Source: Adiantum capillus-veneris
Taxonomy: Eukaryota; Streptophyta; Polypodiopsida; Polypodiales; Pteridaceae
Reading direction: 5' to 3'
DNA length: 64,000 nucleotides
NCBI GenBank assembly: GCA_014529385.2
Contig: CM043953.1
Span: 72,111,872 to 72,175,871 of the forward strand
Shown here: positions 34,291 to 47,064 of the stretch, in pieces
How the letters are laid out: each line of letters starts with the position of its first letter
How positions within the stretch are numbered: position 1 is the first letter of the stretch
The notes under the pieces: model-generated
The model's input: the letters and a program-made list of their open reading frames with translations, nothing else
Database searches by the model: none
What the model was told of the DNA's origin: nothing
Translations under genes and position numbers: made by a program

Positions 34291-36141
34291 ATGGCAAGTG
34301 TAGCATTTCCAACATTTAAAGGAAAGAAGGGGGAGGATTTGGTAACAGACTTCCTAGATGACTTTGAAGTAGCATGTGTAGTGAGCAACAAAGATACGGA
34401 TGAATCTCGGGTTAGAATCTTTAAGCATCTCATGAAGCTAGAAGCTAGATCATGGTACAATGCACTTCCACAAGCAACCAAGGATGACAGGGAACCCTTA
34501 AAAACCGCTTTTAAGAGGCGCTTTGGGGGAGGTACCACTTCAGAAAAGTTGTGGGACAAGTTGAGAGACTTGAAGCAGGAGGGTCTTTTAGAATATGCCA
34601 CCTATGAGTCCAAATTTGTGGATTTGTGGGAACGGTGGGTTGAGTCACTGGCAGGTACTGACGTTAATAACAAGCAGAGGAAAGCATCCTCAGGAGGATT
34701 AGTCTTGGTTGACAAGGTGCTAGAGCCGTTAGATGCTCTATCACAAGCGTAAGAAGCAAGGCTAAAAACAAACCAAAATTTAGAGCAAAGATGGTTAACT
34801 TATCCTCAACCAGAAGTAGAAATGAAGCGTTTGGAAATGTGTAAACACCTCATTGAAACAGCCCAGGTGTTGATGGAACCTAAGATGGCTAGAACCCCAG
34901 AACAAGAAGAGTTGATTCACAAAGAGCGAGAAAAACTAAAAATCAATGAACCAAAACAAGTAAACGAACCCAGGCATGAAACGATATTGTCACTAGATCC
35001 TCGAGTGGTGCCAAACACGACTGATGACGCTAAGTCAATGACGATAATGCCAATTCTAGAAGTTGAAGAACAATGGCCACAACACTTATGGGAAACCATT
35101 AGAAACAGAAAGAACGGAAGCGCGACGTTACAATCTGCTCCAATTCCTGAGATTAACCTGGATAACGGATTTTATCAAGCCGATATACAATCGCTGTATG
35201 GGGATGAGGGAACAGAGATTTCGGTGGAAAGAAAAGCCCAATCCTTGAAAACCCTGCCTTCATTTATAGGTGAATATGAGGCACAATCAGAGATAAGGTT
35301 AGTTCCATCCCATATGAGAACTATTCCACATATGGTTGACTCGAAAAGTCTTCAAGAGATGCTGTTGACACCTATAACATGCACAATCACGCTGTCCGAA
35401 CTCTTGAGAGTCAGACCACACTTATGGGAAGACATGGGAAAACATTTGGAACACAGAGTAAAGATTCCTCTTCAGACAAACCCTACGGGAGAAGAAAACA
35501 AACGGGGAAATCAGCCCAAAGCCCAACCAGTGCCCATAAACAAGGTCGCGGATTACTATGAAGGCGAGGAGGGTAATACAACCTTACCTGTTGAATATCA
35601 GGATATAAAAACGATAGCTATCCTAGACAGTGGAGCGGGAGTGGGGATTGCTACAAAGCAAATCTGGGAGAAATGGGGCCGTCCCGCTCTCAGGAAAACG
35701 AGAATGAAACTGCAACTCGCAGATGGGTATGTAGAGAGACCATTGGGAATCCTGAACCAAATAGTTGTAACTTCATGTGGAATTAACTATGAGTACACCT
35801 TTTCTGTGGTGGATTTCGGGAAAGCGAACAACTTTGACATTATTTTGGGACGATCGTTTATGCGTCAAATCAAAATGATACAAGATTGGGGGTACGACCA
35901 AATCTACCTAGGGCACAAAGAGCTAATAACGAAAATCAACATGAAGGATCATAGCTATAGAGACGTTGCAAAAACACCAGTGCAAGAATTTAATTCAACC
36001 ACTGTAAATGAAAAAAAAATACCTGCATGGATGCAAACGAAAGCACATGTCTGGATGTGTGGAGCATCTGATTGTGGTGACATAATCAAAGAGGAATGCG
36101 TTTTGGAAAGATCCGTAGAAGACGAGGCGTATTTCCCATAA
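34291..36141 (+). pseudogene. E2 gag and first aspartic protease
   Basis: The ATG at 34291 (MASVAFPTFKGKKGEDLV) opens a gag with a retrotransposon-gag core (HLMKLEARSWYNALPQATKD, then FKRRFGG). TAA at 34750-34752 interrupts the frame, which continues unchanged through a linker to the protease: AILDSGAGVGIATKQIW, with catalytic DSG, and FDIILGRSFM near residue 340 of the second part. The gag lacks a zinc knuckle. TAA at 36139-36141 interrupts the frame again, and homology to G (48319 onward) continues past it in the same frame. The protease would cleave the Gag-Pol polyprotein. Confidence 0.8.
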
Positions 36142-36629
36142 CCCTTCCCAGAACATTTATTTGAGCCATTCGGGTGGACTCAAATATTGTCAACCTTGGA
36201 CGTATGTGTTAACGAGTGCACGCCTACAAAATTTTGTGACGAAGAAGGATACAACCTAGTAGCGTTGCAAATGTCTTGGGTCAGGATCGGAGAGCGAGTA
36301 ACCTTGAGTCAGGATCGGAGAGCGAAGAACAAAAAGAAACATCACGTGAGACCGAGTATAAAAGAATCATTGATGAGATATCTGTAGTGAACGATAGGAA
36401 TCGAACAGAGGAGGAATTCACGGATTTACTAAGTTGTGACCTTCCATCAATGAACGATGAAATCCAACTGATAGAGGCTGATGATGAAAGATCAAGTGCA
36501 TCAGAGACGAATAGGAAATATAGGTCGAGGTAGGACAGGTTTTACGAGTTTCCTAACCAAAAACCTAGTCGACAGGACCGGTATAAATCCAAGAGAACGA
36601 GAAAATCGAGGGCGAATAAGCATAATCCG

Positions 36630-39600
36630 ATGCCTCTTGTCAATGACAGAACGGGATATCTAAAGCTTGTCAAAGCTGATGATTGTGCCAAAGACGAGGT
36701 CACTGGCCGGTTTATCAAAACTAAACCACGAAAAAACAACAAGAAGAACAGACACGAAAAGCAAACAACTAAGTCACAAGAAAGGGGGACAACAGGGTCT
36801 GGAATGACCAAAATAGAGAGGAAAACGGAATACAATAAGCTCAAGCGAACCCTCAGAGACATATGGACGACTGACTTTGAAACAAATGAGGACACAAATT
36901 CTGACAAGATGGATGCACCATCCCATTATAAGAAGTATACCATACAAGATAGGAAAATCATAGTGCACCAACCAATGAGAGAATTGAAGGAACCGGGTAC
37001 ATCGTATGACGGTCCTGGGAAAGCCAAACGAATAGATCTAGCAGAGCCAGGAGAAGATCCAAAACTTGCATATATTGCCACGGATCTTACTGAAGAAGCG
37101 AAAAAGCTTTTGGTAGCTACTCTTAAACAGTATAGAGATGTGTTTGCATGGTCATACAAAGATCTTAAGGGTGTGGATCCAAGTATCTATCAACACACAA
37201 TACCCCTTAAGAATGACGCCAAACCCAGCAGACAACGTCCCTATACTTACAATGAAACGTTTGCGAAAAAGATCAAGGAGGAGATAGATAAGCTTAAGGA
37301 AGCAGAGTTTATTTATGAAATTGAGCACACCGATTGGGTTTCACCGATTGTGGTGGTCCCGAATAAAAACGAAAAGTTAAGAGTGTGCGTCAATCTCAAG
37401 AAAGTAAATGCTGCTACGATTTGGGACAACTATCCCCTACCCATTACTGATCATGTAATAGAAAGGGTGGCAGGCAAAGAGGCTTATAGTTTTTTAGATG
37501 GCTTTTCGGGTTACAACCAACTCGCAATAAAACCATAGGATTAGTACAAAACAGCTTTCGCAACTGAATGGGATATTTTTGCATTCCTGGTAATGGATTT
37601 TGGCTTAACAAATGCACTAGCCACATTTCAAAGGCTGATGGGTCATGCTTTTAAAGAATATCTAAGACAGTTCTTAGAAATTTACATGGATGACCTGTGC
37701 GTTCACTCTCTTGTAAGATTGGAGCACATAGAGCACTTGACCAAGGTGTTCGAAAAATACAGACTGTATTGGATTTTCCTGAATCCAGAGAAATGTGTCT
37801 TCATGGTAAGACAGGGAAAAATATTGGGACATATAGTGTCCAAAAATGGTATTTCAACAGACATGGAGAAGATCAGCGTCATTGTTGATCTACCACGACC
37901 AGTAAAGGTGAAAGAGGTACAACCATTTATGGGCCATTGTGGATATTATCGCACATTTATCTACTCATACGCTATAATTGCAAAACCACTTTACGCACTG
38001 ATAACTAAATTTGAGTGGATGGATGAGTGCGAGAAAGCTTTTCAAACGTTAAAGCAGACATTAATTTCCGCTCCAATTTTGAAGGCTCCGGATTGGGAAA
38101 AGATATTTCACATCCACGTAGATGCATCAACGTATGCAATAGGATGCATACTTGCACAACCTGGAGAGAACAACATGGATTTTCCGATAAGTTACTCCAG
38201 TAGACAACTAAATAATGCAGAGAAAAATTACACGACAACTGAGAGGGAGAGATTGGGTATGGTCTATGCGGTGAAAAAGTTTAGACACTACTTACTTTCC
38301 AATAAATTTGTATTCTTCGTTGATCACCAAGCACTGCTGTACTTAGTAAACAAACCTTGCAGTACGGGGAGAATTGTTCGATGGTTCATCATACTGCTTG
38401 AGTTTGACTTCACGCTAGTAGTCAAAAAAGGAACTACACACCAAAGAGCGGATCATTTATCTAGAATGATGCATGGAGAAAACCCTGTAGGAGTTGATGA
38501 TGATTTGCCAGATGCATATCTTTTCAACATAGAAATGGTTCCAAGATGGAGCGAGTATGTAATTCCTTTGCTGACTATCGGGTCATTGAATGTGACAAGA
38601 CAACCATCTACCATTGCAGCATCCAAATCATTGGTAATGTTGGCGGGCAGGCTATACAAACAGGGATCGGATCAAATCCTTAGGCTTTGTGTTGAATCGA
38701 GTGAACGGGAATTGTACCAAAACCAAGCTCATGTACAAACAAAGGGGATTCACGATGGACATGCACACATGTATCATAGATTGATGAGAATGGGTGTGTA
38801 TTGGTCAAAAATGCGACATAGTGTTCATATGCATGTAAAATCTTGCGTTAAATGCATGCTTCAAAATCCGTTAGAGCACGCGACTCTATTCAGATTATCT
38901 GTAGCATCCCGATGGAGTAACTACATTGTTGAATACCTCACCACCAGGATACTGCTTGAGGGGATGAGTAGATCACAAATCAAAACGATCATGAAAAAGG
39001 CAGAAAACTATGTATTGATTGAGGACACTCTTTACAAGAGGGAAAAAGACAATCAATTGAGAATGTGCGCAACTGAAGGGGAATACATTCCTATCTTAGA
39101 GCAAGCACACGTTGGACAAGCTGGTGGATATTTCTCGGCTGACAAAACGGCCAAAGCAATTCTTATTGCAGGCATATGGTGGCCTACACTATTCATGGAC
39201 GCTGAAGAGTTTGTGAAACGATGTGACGATTGCCAGAAAACAAAAATTCCTAGAGCACGGGATGATATGCCCTTAAGGCCAATGATGGGGACAAGAGCGT
39301 TTGCGAAATGGGGAATAGATTTTGTAGGACCGATAGCGCCTCCGGGATATAAAACGCACGCTCAATACATTATTGTGGCAACAGATTATCTAACAAAATG
39401 GATGGAAGCTAAAGCAAAAACCAAAAATGATGCAAAAACGACAACACAATTTTTGTATGAGAACATTTTCACCAGATATGGCTTACCAATTGAGCTAGTG
39501 AGCGATAGAGGAACTCATTTCATCAATGAGGTGATCGAATTTCTATTGGATGAATTCATGGTAATTCACAGGAAATCCACTCCCTATCACCCACAAGCGA

Positions 39601-40235
39601 AGGGCCAAGCAGAAAGTACGAATAAAATTTTGGTGACACTTCTCACCAAAATTGTCGACGAATCGCGAGCTCACTGGGATCAAAAGCTGCATTCAGCTTT
39701 ATGGGCATATAGAGTAGCTTACAAAACGTCAATCGGAACAACTCCGTTCAACATGGTTTATGGAATTCAAATGATTTTGCCACTTGAATTCCTTATTCCC
39801 AAGCTTCGAGTCGCTAAACAATTAGAATGGATGGGCCATGAATTATCCAATCAGGTAGATGTCCTGGAAAAACTGGATGAAACTAGATTGAGAGCCGTTG
39901 CATCAATCTACGTGCAAAAACGAAACATGAAATCATTCTTTGATCAACATGTTATCAACAAGGAATTTGCTACTGGGGATTACATCTTAATGTATACCCT
40001 GAAACAACATTCCCGGAAACTCAAAAAGCGAGGAAATGGACCCTATGTGATTCATGACATATCATCTAGTGGTGCCATTAAACTTGCGACATTAGAGGGA
40101 GAGGAAATGCCTAACTGGATTAGTGGTTACAGACTAAAGAAATACAACATACCACTCACCACAGAGATGCTTGCAAAAATACACGCTGCGAAGGAGCGCA
40201 AGAATAAAGCAAAAGAAACAAAAGCTCAAGCGTAG
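36630..40235 (+). pseudogene. E2 reverse transcriptase, RNase H and integrase
   Basis: One frame is broken only by TAG at 37536-37538 and TAG at 37542-37544. RT: DWVSPIVVVPNKNEKLRVCV, FLDGFSGYNQ, then LEIYMDDLCVHS with the YMDD site. RNase H: IHVDASTYAIGCIL and FVFFVDHQALLYLVN. Two integrase-type zinc modules follow: the first runs from about 38650 and ends SCVKC (near 38855), the second starts near 39020 and ends RCDDC (near 39230). Integrase: GIDFVGPIAPP, VSDRGTHFINE, HPQAKGQAESTNK (the D,D-35-E core looks complete), then the C-terminal GPYVIHDISSSGAIKLATL. The second-module His is Tyr (GGYFS), where G3 keeps GGHFS. 880 codons lie after the two stops. Confidence 0.9.
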
Positions 40236-40322
40236 GAGGAGGCCAAAGTCAGGATTTTAAAGCGAAAACAAACCTTACAACAACAAAGACTTTCTCAACT
40301 AGCAGATACGACTCAAATTCCC

Positions 40323-40671
40323 TTGTCTATAATTCAAACTGATGAACAATGGGAAACAGGAATCGATGTTTGTATCAATGTCAGACTCCCGCATGGCAGA
40401 TATCAACGAGCATTGATTGACACAGGAGCAAGAGTCAATGTGGTCAACTTCTCCACTTACAAGATGCTTACAGATGAACCCCTCGTGCAATCCACACGTG
40501 ATCTACAAGCAACAAACGGTGCAACAATACCAACATTGGGGATAGTAAACTTACCAATCAATCTTGATGAAAATAGTTGTCCTCATCAATTTTTCGTAAT
40601 GAAAGACGGAGAAATTAGAGAATCAATAAGGCTTGGGAGTTCGATGGATGAGAACATACAATGCAGTCACT
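40323..40671 (+). CDS. E2 second aspartic protease domain, after integrase
   Basis: A 116-codon frame contains RALIDTGARVNVVNFSTYK, with the catalytic DTG in its usual hydrophobic setting, and a later RLGSS in the position of the ILG motif. It follows the integrase C-terminus by about 90 bp, in the same frame class as the pol ORF (pol stops at 40233-40235, then bases continue with RILKRKQTLQQQ-like sequence). The G copy has the corresponding domain at 29000-29430 on the minus strand, so this is a family feature and not an accident of one copy. It may be expressed by readthrough or be a separate exon. Its function is unknown; protease-like domains here could act on an extra product. Confidence 0.65.
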
Positions 40672-43650
40672 GAATGGTCAAAACATGCGTTAAGGTACAC
40701 ACATGACTCTAACGTGTATATGACTCCATTTTCCAAAACAGATCACTCGTGGCCGAGCATCCCCATCGACAAAAAGCAACCGGCTAATCAGCCAAATACA
40801 CCACAAAAGGTTATTCGAAAAGTATGGATAAAGAAAAGATTGCTGACCAACAAACCGAGTAAGATATGGCTACCTAAGGACAAACTCTAGACGGCAACAA
40901 CATCATCTCAAAGACCTTCAGAAGTTACTCCAAAGTGGAAATGGCAACCAAAACTGGAGAAAACTAAAGATTCGCTTTTTAGCTCGAAAGCAAACCCAAA
41001 ACTCAAAACAAGAAGCCAGAACTTCCAAAATGGTACTAGAAACCTGTGAAAACTAAAGCAGAATCTGTAAAGAGGCAAAAAACCGCATACAGATGGGCTC
41101 CAAAAATAGTTACCATCACAACACCCACAATCAAGGAAAGAGCAATTTGACTGCAAGCTCTTCTGTTCCATAAACAGCTACCCTCGCCATCAAAAGCCAC
41201 TGAAAACTACATTCAATTACCGCATCTTGCACAACACATTGTTACCCAACGCATTGTCTCAAACATCAGAATAGGGCCACATTACACGGCCATGCATAGA
41301 CACAGATTCCAAAACCCATGCACATATGCACCCAACCTTCGTCCGGGACGACTCAGACAAGGAAGGGGGGAGTAATGGATGAATCTCGCAACAGTAAGGG
41401 CCATTAAGGGATCCAACGTGTATATATGTACATAACATGTGTTTTTTTTCATTATTTAGAGTTCAGTTTTGATCATATGAGATCAAAACTATATTTTTAG
41501 CGTTTTTGTATCATCCGACCAACATAATAATGAGTTGTAATGACAAAATCCAGAGCATGGGGATGCTTCTAGAGAAAATATATGCTTAGGGGTGAGTACA
41601 ATAATTTTGGCTAATTTTGCCAGTTCATAAGTATTTCCAATTTATTTTGTTTGATTTTCGTTAATAAAACATCAAAAATTAAAAGAATCTCACTCACAAG
41701 TGTCGGAATCAAATTCTGGAAGCAAACGCCGAAGTATCAAGATAAGGTTATCAAGCATGGAAGATATGAAGCTAATCTAAAGATGTCGAAATTCAGCCTT
41801 AATAATCATGACTCCATTTCGCCAAAATTGCACCAAATGGTCATACGACGCCGGAACGACAAGCGGTTCGACCCACAGGTGGTATGCAGATTATATTGGG
41901 ATCAAAGGTGAGGAAAATCAGTCCGGTGTCACGAAAATATCGGGAAGATATAGGCCAGGTAGGCCAAACTCTAGCTCATTGTTCATTTTCACCTTTTGAG
42001 AGAGAAGGAGAGAGCTTTTTGACCTAGAGCGAGCTGCCACGTTTCTACCCCGTACGGACGGTCGGAGCCATCAATTCACACCAGATTTCACAAGTATGTT
42101 CCTTATCAAGTAAAGATCAAGTCTATTACTCATGCAAGCACGAATCATTGCACAAACGGGCGAAGGGATCAAATCAAAGTCGGATCGGGTCAAAGAGGTC
42201 AAGGGCCCTTAGAGGCATCCAAACAAAACTTTTTTCAGGCACAGAACACATCAATGTGCTCCCCACAAGGTCAGGAACAAATCCATATGGTCAAATCACA
42301 ATTTGGTGGTGGTACACCGATCGCGATCGGTGTACCTCACTGACAAAAACTGGGACAGAACATGCAAAACACCTCCCCTCAGCCTCGCCTACAATCTGTT
42401 GGTGTCAAAATCAATTTTGGCCTCCATGGTACGATCGCGATCGGTGCCCCCAGATGCAGGTTTTGCAATTTTTGATTTGGCCCAGGCTTGGAACTCAATT
42501 AAAAGCACACTCTTGAATTTTCAAGAAAAATGCACAAATTTTGCTCATGAAATGGGCCTAATTTGTCAAACACAACCGAAAAGGGAAAATTTGACCTACA
42601 ACTACCAAAATCCGGTTAAAAATAATGATGAATGGTTTGAAAGATACCCTTGTCCGACTAAGAGTCAGAACAGTTGTAGAAAATCTCGGATGGATCTCAG
42701 AATCTCCTGCAAGTACAGATATAGTCATTTCAGTCTCGAATGATCACGCAAAGGTAGAATTGGAGCCGAGCCAATGCCAAAACCAAAAGGTCACTTAAGG
42801 ATGTTCAAGCATCACATGGATATACAAGAAATGCCTGAAAAATGCACAAATCTGGAAAACCTCCTAAGATAGGGTATAAAGTGCCTGATAAGGTCAAAAT
42901 CAGACAATGGAGTAGGTTGATGGTAGCAGAACCTCATGGAAGAAGTGGGAGCTCTAAAACTAACTTCAACTAACTACAGGATCCAACCAAAGTTCATCAG
43001 GAAAACCCAATATGGTTAGACTTAGTAAAATATGGTCAAACAGTGAAGAATTTCTCTAATTTGCTCATTTTAAATCCAAACTTGGAAATAAATCATCAGT
43101 GGGCTAGGCAGGCATAGGGGTTCATGTCGATCTAGTTTTCACCCAAAAAAGGCCCAGAACACCGATCGCGATCGGTGTACCTCAGCACCATATTTTGACA
43201 AAAACCTATCAGATCCCTTGTATACATCTTGTTCAAGTCACCAACCAAGTTTCAAGCCATTTGGACATCAAAAACTCATGAAAAGTCAGAGTCTAGTCCA
43301 AAACTCCCTTGTAACCCAGAATTGGGACCTATAAACTCAAAAGTGGTTCAAATGGAACACAAAGTGGACCAAAATGACCCTCCAACTATCAGCAACCCAC
43401 TCATGTGATCAAATCTAATTTCCTATATACTATGATCGCGATCGGTGTACCTCAACTCCAGAATTGGCTCAGATTTTAATCAGTCATAGCTCTAGTCTTC
43501 CTAGTCCCACTGGTGAAATATGGACAAGAATGGATGAAAATTGTTTAAGTTATGATCAGTTTTAACTTTTCAACTGTTTTTTACTAAAAGTCTAAATGCG
43601 ATTGATTGCGAAGGCAAAATCCTGACAGCTTGTGATTCTTCTGACACAGA
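40672..43650 (+). other. E2 3' region, then palindrome-bearing spacer of element K
   Basis: 40672-41375 is a decaying 3' coding/untranslated stretch ending in the purine tract. 41376-42200 is AT-rich and LTR- or UTR-like, with no gene. From about 42300 to 43450 lie four copies of the CGATCGCGATCG palindrome typical of element K (see the separate entry), so K sequence has begun by then. No coding frame is supported. Confidence 0.5.
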
Positions 43651-46600
43651 ATGCCTCACCAAAAGAAAGAAAGGCAGTGGGCAGTAGCACCATATGAAGT
43701 GGAGGAGCTCGCTACAAATGAAAAGGCTCACATCTCGGATGAAATACTTGCTCAAATCCCTGCCCACATATTCATCTCAAAGTTTAAGGATGCTGATGGT
43801 GACTTGGTAAAGACAACTATCATGCCACGAGAGATATGGAACCTCCACCGAAGGCCGGAGGTGATAGAGGCAGTGCGAGCAGTACACTTGGAGCAGTTTT
43901 TCAGATTACAGCCATGGGGGACAGATTACATGAGGGCCCACGAGCTCATGAGCTCGATACAATATGATGGGCAGGCAATGCTCACGGACAAGGATAGATC
44001 AAAGGTGAAAGTAAAGATCACGAAGAAAATCATCAATGAAGCTTTACATTTCCTCCCAGAGCAACACGATTTGCTGGCGAAGACAAAGTCATTGGACAAT
44101 GAGAAGGCATTCGTCAAAGCAAAGGGAAACAAATACAAATACAATGACATGATATACGGAGAGCTGGAATTGCCAATGCGATTGATCTCCCAGCATTTCA
44201 GAGTACAAAAGCCTCCTCGCACACCGAGCCAATCCTGCACATTGTTGTAGTCATGGCTCTAGAGACGGCCAAAAATAGAACCATTCGCTGCGACTATGGT
44301 TCTTACATTCTGGAAAACCTGATTGAAGCAAATCTGAAAAGCTCGGCAAAAAACAAAAGCTACATGAACGCAGGGCCAATGCTAACCAGAATAGCATACC
44401 AGGCTTTGGGAATGATTGAATATTTACCAGCTGCCAGCTCTCAAACGGCCCTAATCCAGAAAGCCAAGCTGGTTGCTCATTCTGTAAGGATGACCCCTGG
44501 CGCGACATCATCGCGCTCACCAAAGGCCACCAACAAAAGCTCGAGTGATGAAGAAAAAACAGAGACAGAAGATGAAGGAAAATCTCAAGAGTCGAAAGAT
44601 AAAGGGCCATCAGAGTTTGAAGAAAGCGAGCAAGAAGACTCCACAAAGCCGCTCGAGAGAAAAAGAGGGGAGAGAAGTGCAGTGCCGCAATCGGACCTGC
44701 AAAAAGCATATGCGGAAGCTCAAAAAAGAGTCAAGGAAATAAGAACCAAGTTGGGCTCACAGACAAGCTAGAGCGGCTGCAACACAACAGGCACAAAAAA
44801 GAAGATTCGAAAGGGAGAGGCAAGAAATAATAGATAATGCAACTCGCATACGCGCAGAGAAGCAAAGGTTAGAGGCAGAGCAAAAGGCTGCGGAAGTGGA
44901 CATCTCTTCGCAGTCCACTGAAGGAACGAAAGAGAAAGACACTGCTGATGAAACAATCCAGGCAGAGCAGTTAAAAGAAGATCCAAAGAGAAAGGAATCT
45001 GGAAGCGCGACGGGCGGCGGATCTCACCCGCCAAAGAATCATCAGAATTTTGAAGAAAAGAAAAGCGGAAGCATCTGCTTCGCAACAAGGGGAAGAGACT
45101 TCAAAAAAGAGGCATGTACGATAAGAATCAAGCCCACCTCCTCCCTCGCCCAAATCGCCGCCTCCCTCGCCAAAATCTCCTCCTCCTCCCCCTTCTCCAT
45201 CGAACAAAAAACAGCCAACTCCTCCCCCTTCAACCTCTCAAAAGGAGTTTATACCTCCTATAGAAGCATTCGGATACCACGAAGCCTGCCAGGCAGTGGC
45301 TGGTTTTGATTACAAAAAAACTCTAAGAGAATTGGAATGGCAATTCCATTGTTAGCACATGGTGCTAAGTGAAAAGGAAAGGCAGGTACAGGAGGCCCAA
45401 CAAAAGAAAACATCTGGGCAAGAGGAGTTAGAAAGCCTAAGGGCACAACTGGAACGCATAAGAGACCTTGAGCGACAAAAGGCTCAGTCTCTGATCAAGG
45501 ACTTGGTGGACATCAAGACAGACTTGACCGCCAAAGAAAAGGATTGCCAAGAAGTGACGACAAGAGTACAGAAAGCAATGGAGCAGCTTTCCTACGAGAG
45601 CGCAAGATTTCAGAGGCTTAGTAGTTCCTACAAAACTGTCAAAGGCACTCTGACAACTTTGATGGCGAATCAGGAACCTGGCGGGGCATTGGTCTCCACA
45701 TCTGACGATGCCACCGCAGTGAACACTATAGCGGCATCAAAAGCAGAGCTAGAGCAAGAAAAGCCTCAAAGACAGTTGCTCGTATCAGGGATGGTGGCCC
45801 AGACAACGGCAAATGAGCTAAAGCTAAAAGAAATGGAGCAGCAACTAGCTCAAGCCAGCGTCGAACTACAGATTCAAAAACAGATCGGTGACACGCTGCT
45901 AAAAGAAAAAGAAGATCTGCTTTTTCAACAACAAATCAAAGTAGAAAAAGCCCAGACTCAACCACAACTACTGCCCGGACAACAAGTGCCAGATTTGCCT
46001 GGAACATCACACCAAGGGCAACATGAGCATGAGTTTGAAGGGCCCGATCTGGATATAAGAGATAAGATCAATGAGAGCATTCAGGACATGCCAGAGGGGC
46101 CAACAAAGGAATACATGCTCTATGAAAAGAAGATACTGGAGTCAGCAGCCCTGGCATACTTACAACCAGAAGAGCAGGTGGAAGGATTTGGCCATGAGTA
46201 CCTCCCATTTCCTCTTCTATGCCATGAAGCAATTTTGTGGAAAGAAAAGATGCGGCCAGCCTTGCCACGAAACAAAGATGGGGGTTACGAAGGCATTGCA
46301 CTAACAACATCGGAAGAAGCTCAAATGCTTGTCGATGACCACCCCAAGTGGAGGCAAAAGTGGTTGGACAAAAGGCCACAAGATCTAACGAATTACCACA
46401 ACGCTCCTCAACATATAAAAATAGATCCTACTTTTTGTCCAGTCCCTCAAAGATGCACTTGGAAAGACTTCGCCACATGGAAGGGGTCAAGGCCGCAAAA
46501 GCTAAATTACCCGGTTTTGATAGCGCAGCAACCCCCTACGGTGGCCTACATGGTCAGCACACTGAATTCGACAGTCACATTGCTGCGGGATGTCCCCGAC

Positions 46601-47026
46601 TTGGCGTGCCAAATGTTAGTAAAGATAGCCTGGATAATCGTCACCTGCATCCAGGTGTTTAAAGACATTGAAAGCGACGATCATCCGTGGAATCTGTTCT
46701 TGGAAGGACACAGAGGTATCTGTTGGAATCTACAGGATTCCCCGCCACGACACATCTTGATGGCCATGTACTCCAGGCTAATGTACCTGCCATCACACTA
46801 CTTGTAGACATTTGAAGAGGCCTTCGTCACAGGATTCTTCGAAATGGATTCAAGGATTTTCCATCCTATGGCGAAGGACCTCAAGGCAAGGTACGTAGCA
46901 TACCAACACACCTTATTTGAAAATCCATTCAGACATCATCAAGAAGCCCTGGAAGCCGTCCTGCGAACAAGAAGTTTTTCAGCGACACTTGCTTCATTAG
47001 AGCCACATCAACGGCCAAAGCACTGA
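43651..47026 (+). pseudogene. element K 3' ORF: unknown N-terminal domain plus long coiled coil
   Basis: The ATG at 43651 opens a frame of 199 codons (IMPREIWNLHRRPEVIEAVR, LTDKDRSKVKVKITKKI). The frame shifts near 44200 into ETAKNRTIRCDYGSYILENL ... NAGPMLTRIAYQALG, then a Ser/Glu-rich acidic stretch to 44771. More shifted frames follow. 45359-46807 has about 200 residues of heptad-like, Glu/Gln/Lys-rich coiled coil, then a conserved-looking globular part (HEYLPFPLLCHEAILWKEKM, DPTFCPVPQRCTWKDF). TAG at 46805-46807 is followed in frame by sequence to 47026. It lies directly before the polypurine tract and 3' LTR, in the position of the extra ORFs of Tat/Athila-type elements. The GSYILENL/LTRIA region resembles the plant transposon-protein domain seen in such ORFs; this is tentative. 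Confidence 0.6.
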
Positions 47027-47064
47027 ACATGCACGAGGGCGTGCAAGGATAAGGAAGGGGGGAG

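Larger units (their letters stand above)
34291..41375 (+). mobile_element. gypsy element E2 (G family), nearly full coding region
   Basis: A near-complete coding part of the G family: gag, protease, RT, RNase H, duplicated zinc module, integrase, second protease, then a polypurine tract (GGAAGGGGGGAG, 41361-41372). It is more intact than G itself, with only scattered stops. No LTR could be paired with confidence, so its outer limits are unknown and it may be truncated at the 5' side. The coding parts are listed separately. Confidence 0.75.

Noticed and set aside
42311-43444. GCGATCGC inside the palindromes, as in the HIP1 motif of cyanobacteria (contamination)
   Set aside because: All copies are inside one plant retrotransposon family, including its LTRs, in continuous sequence with gypsy genes.
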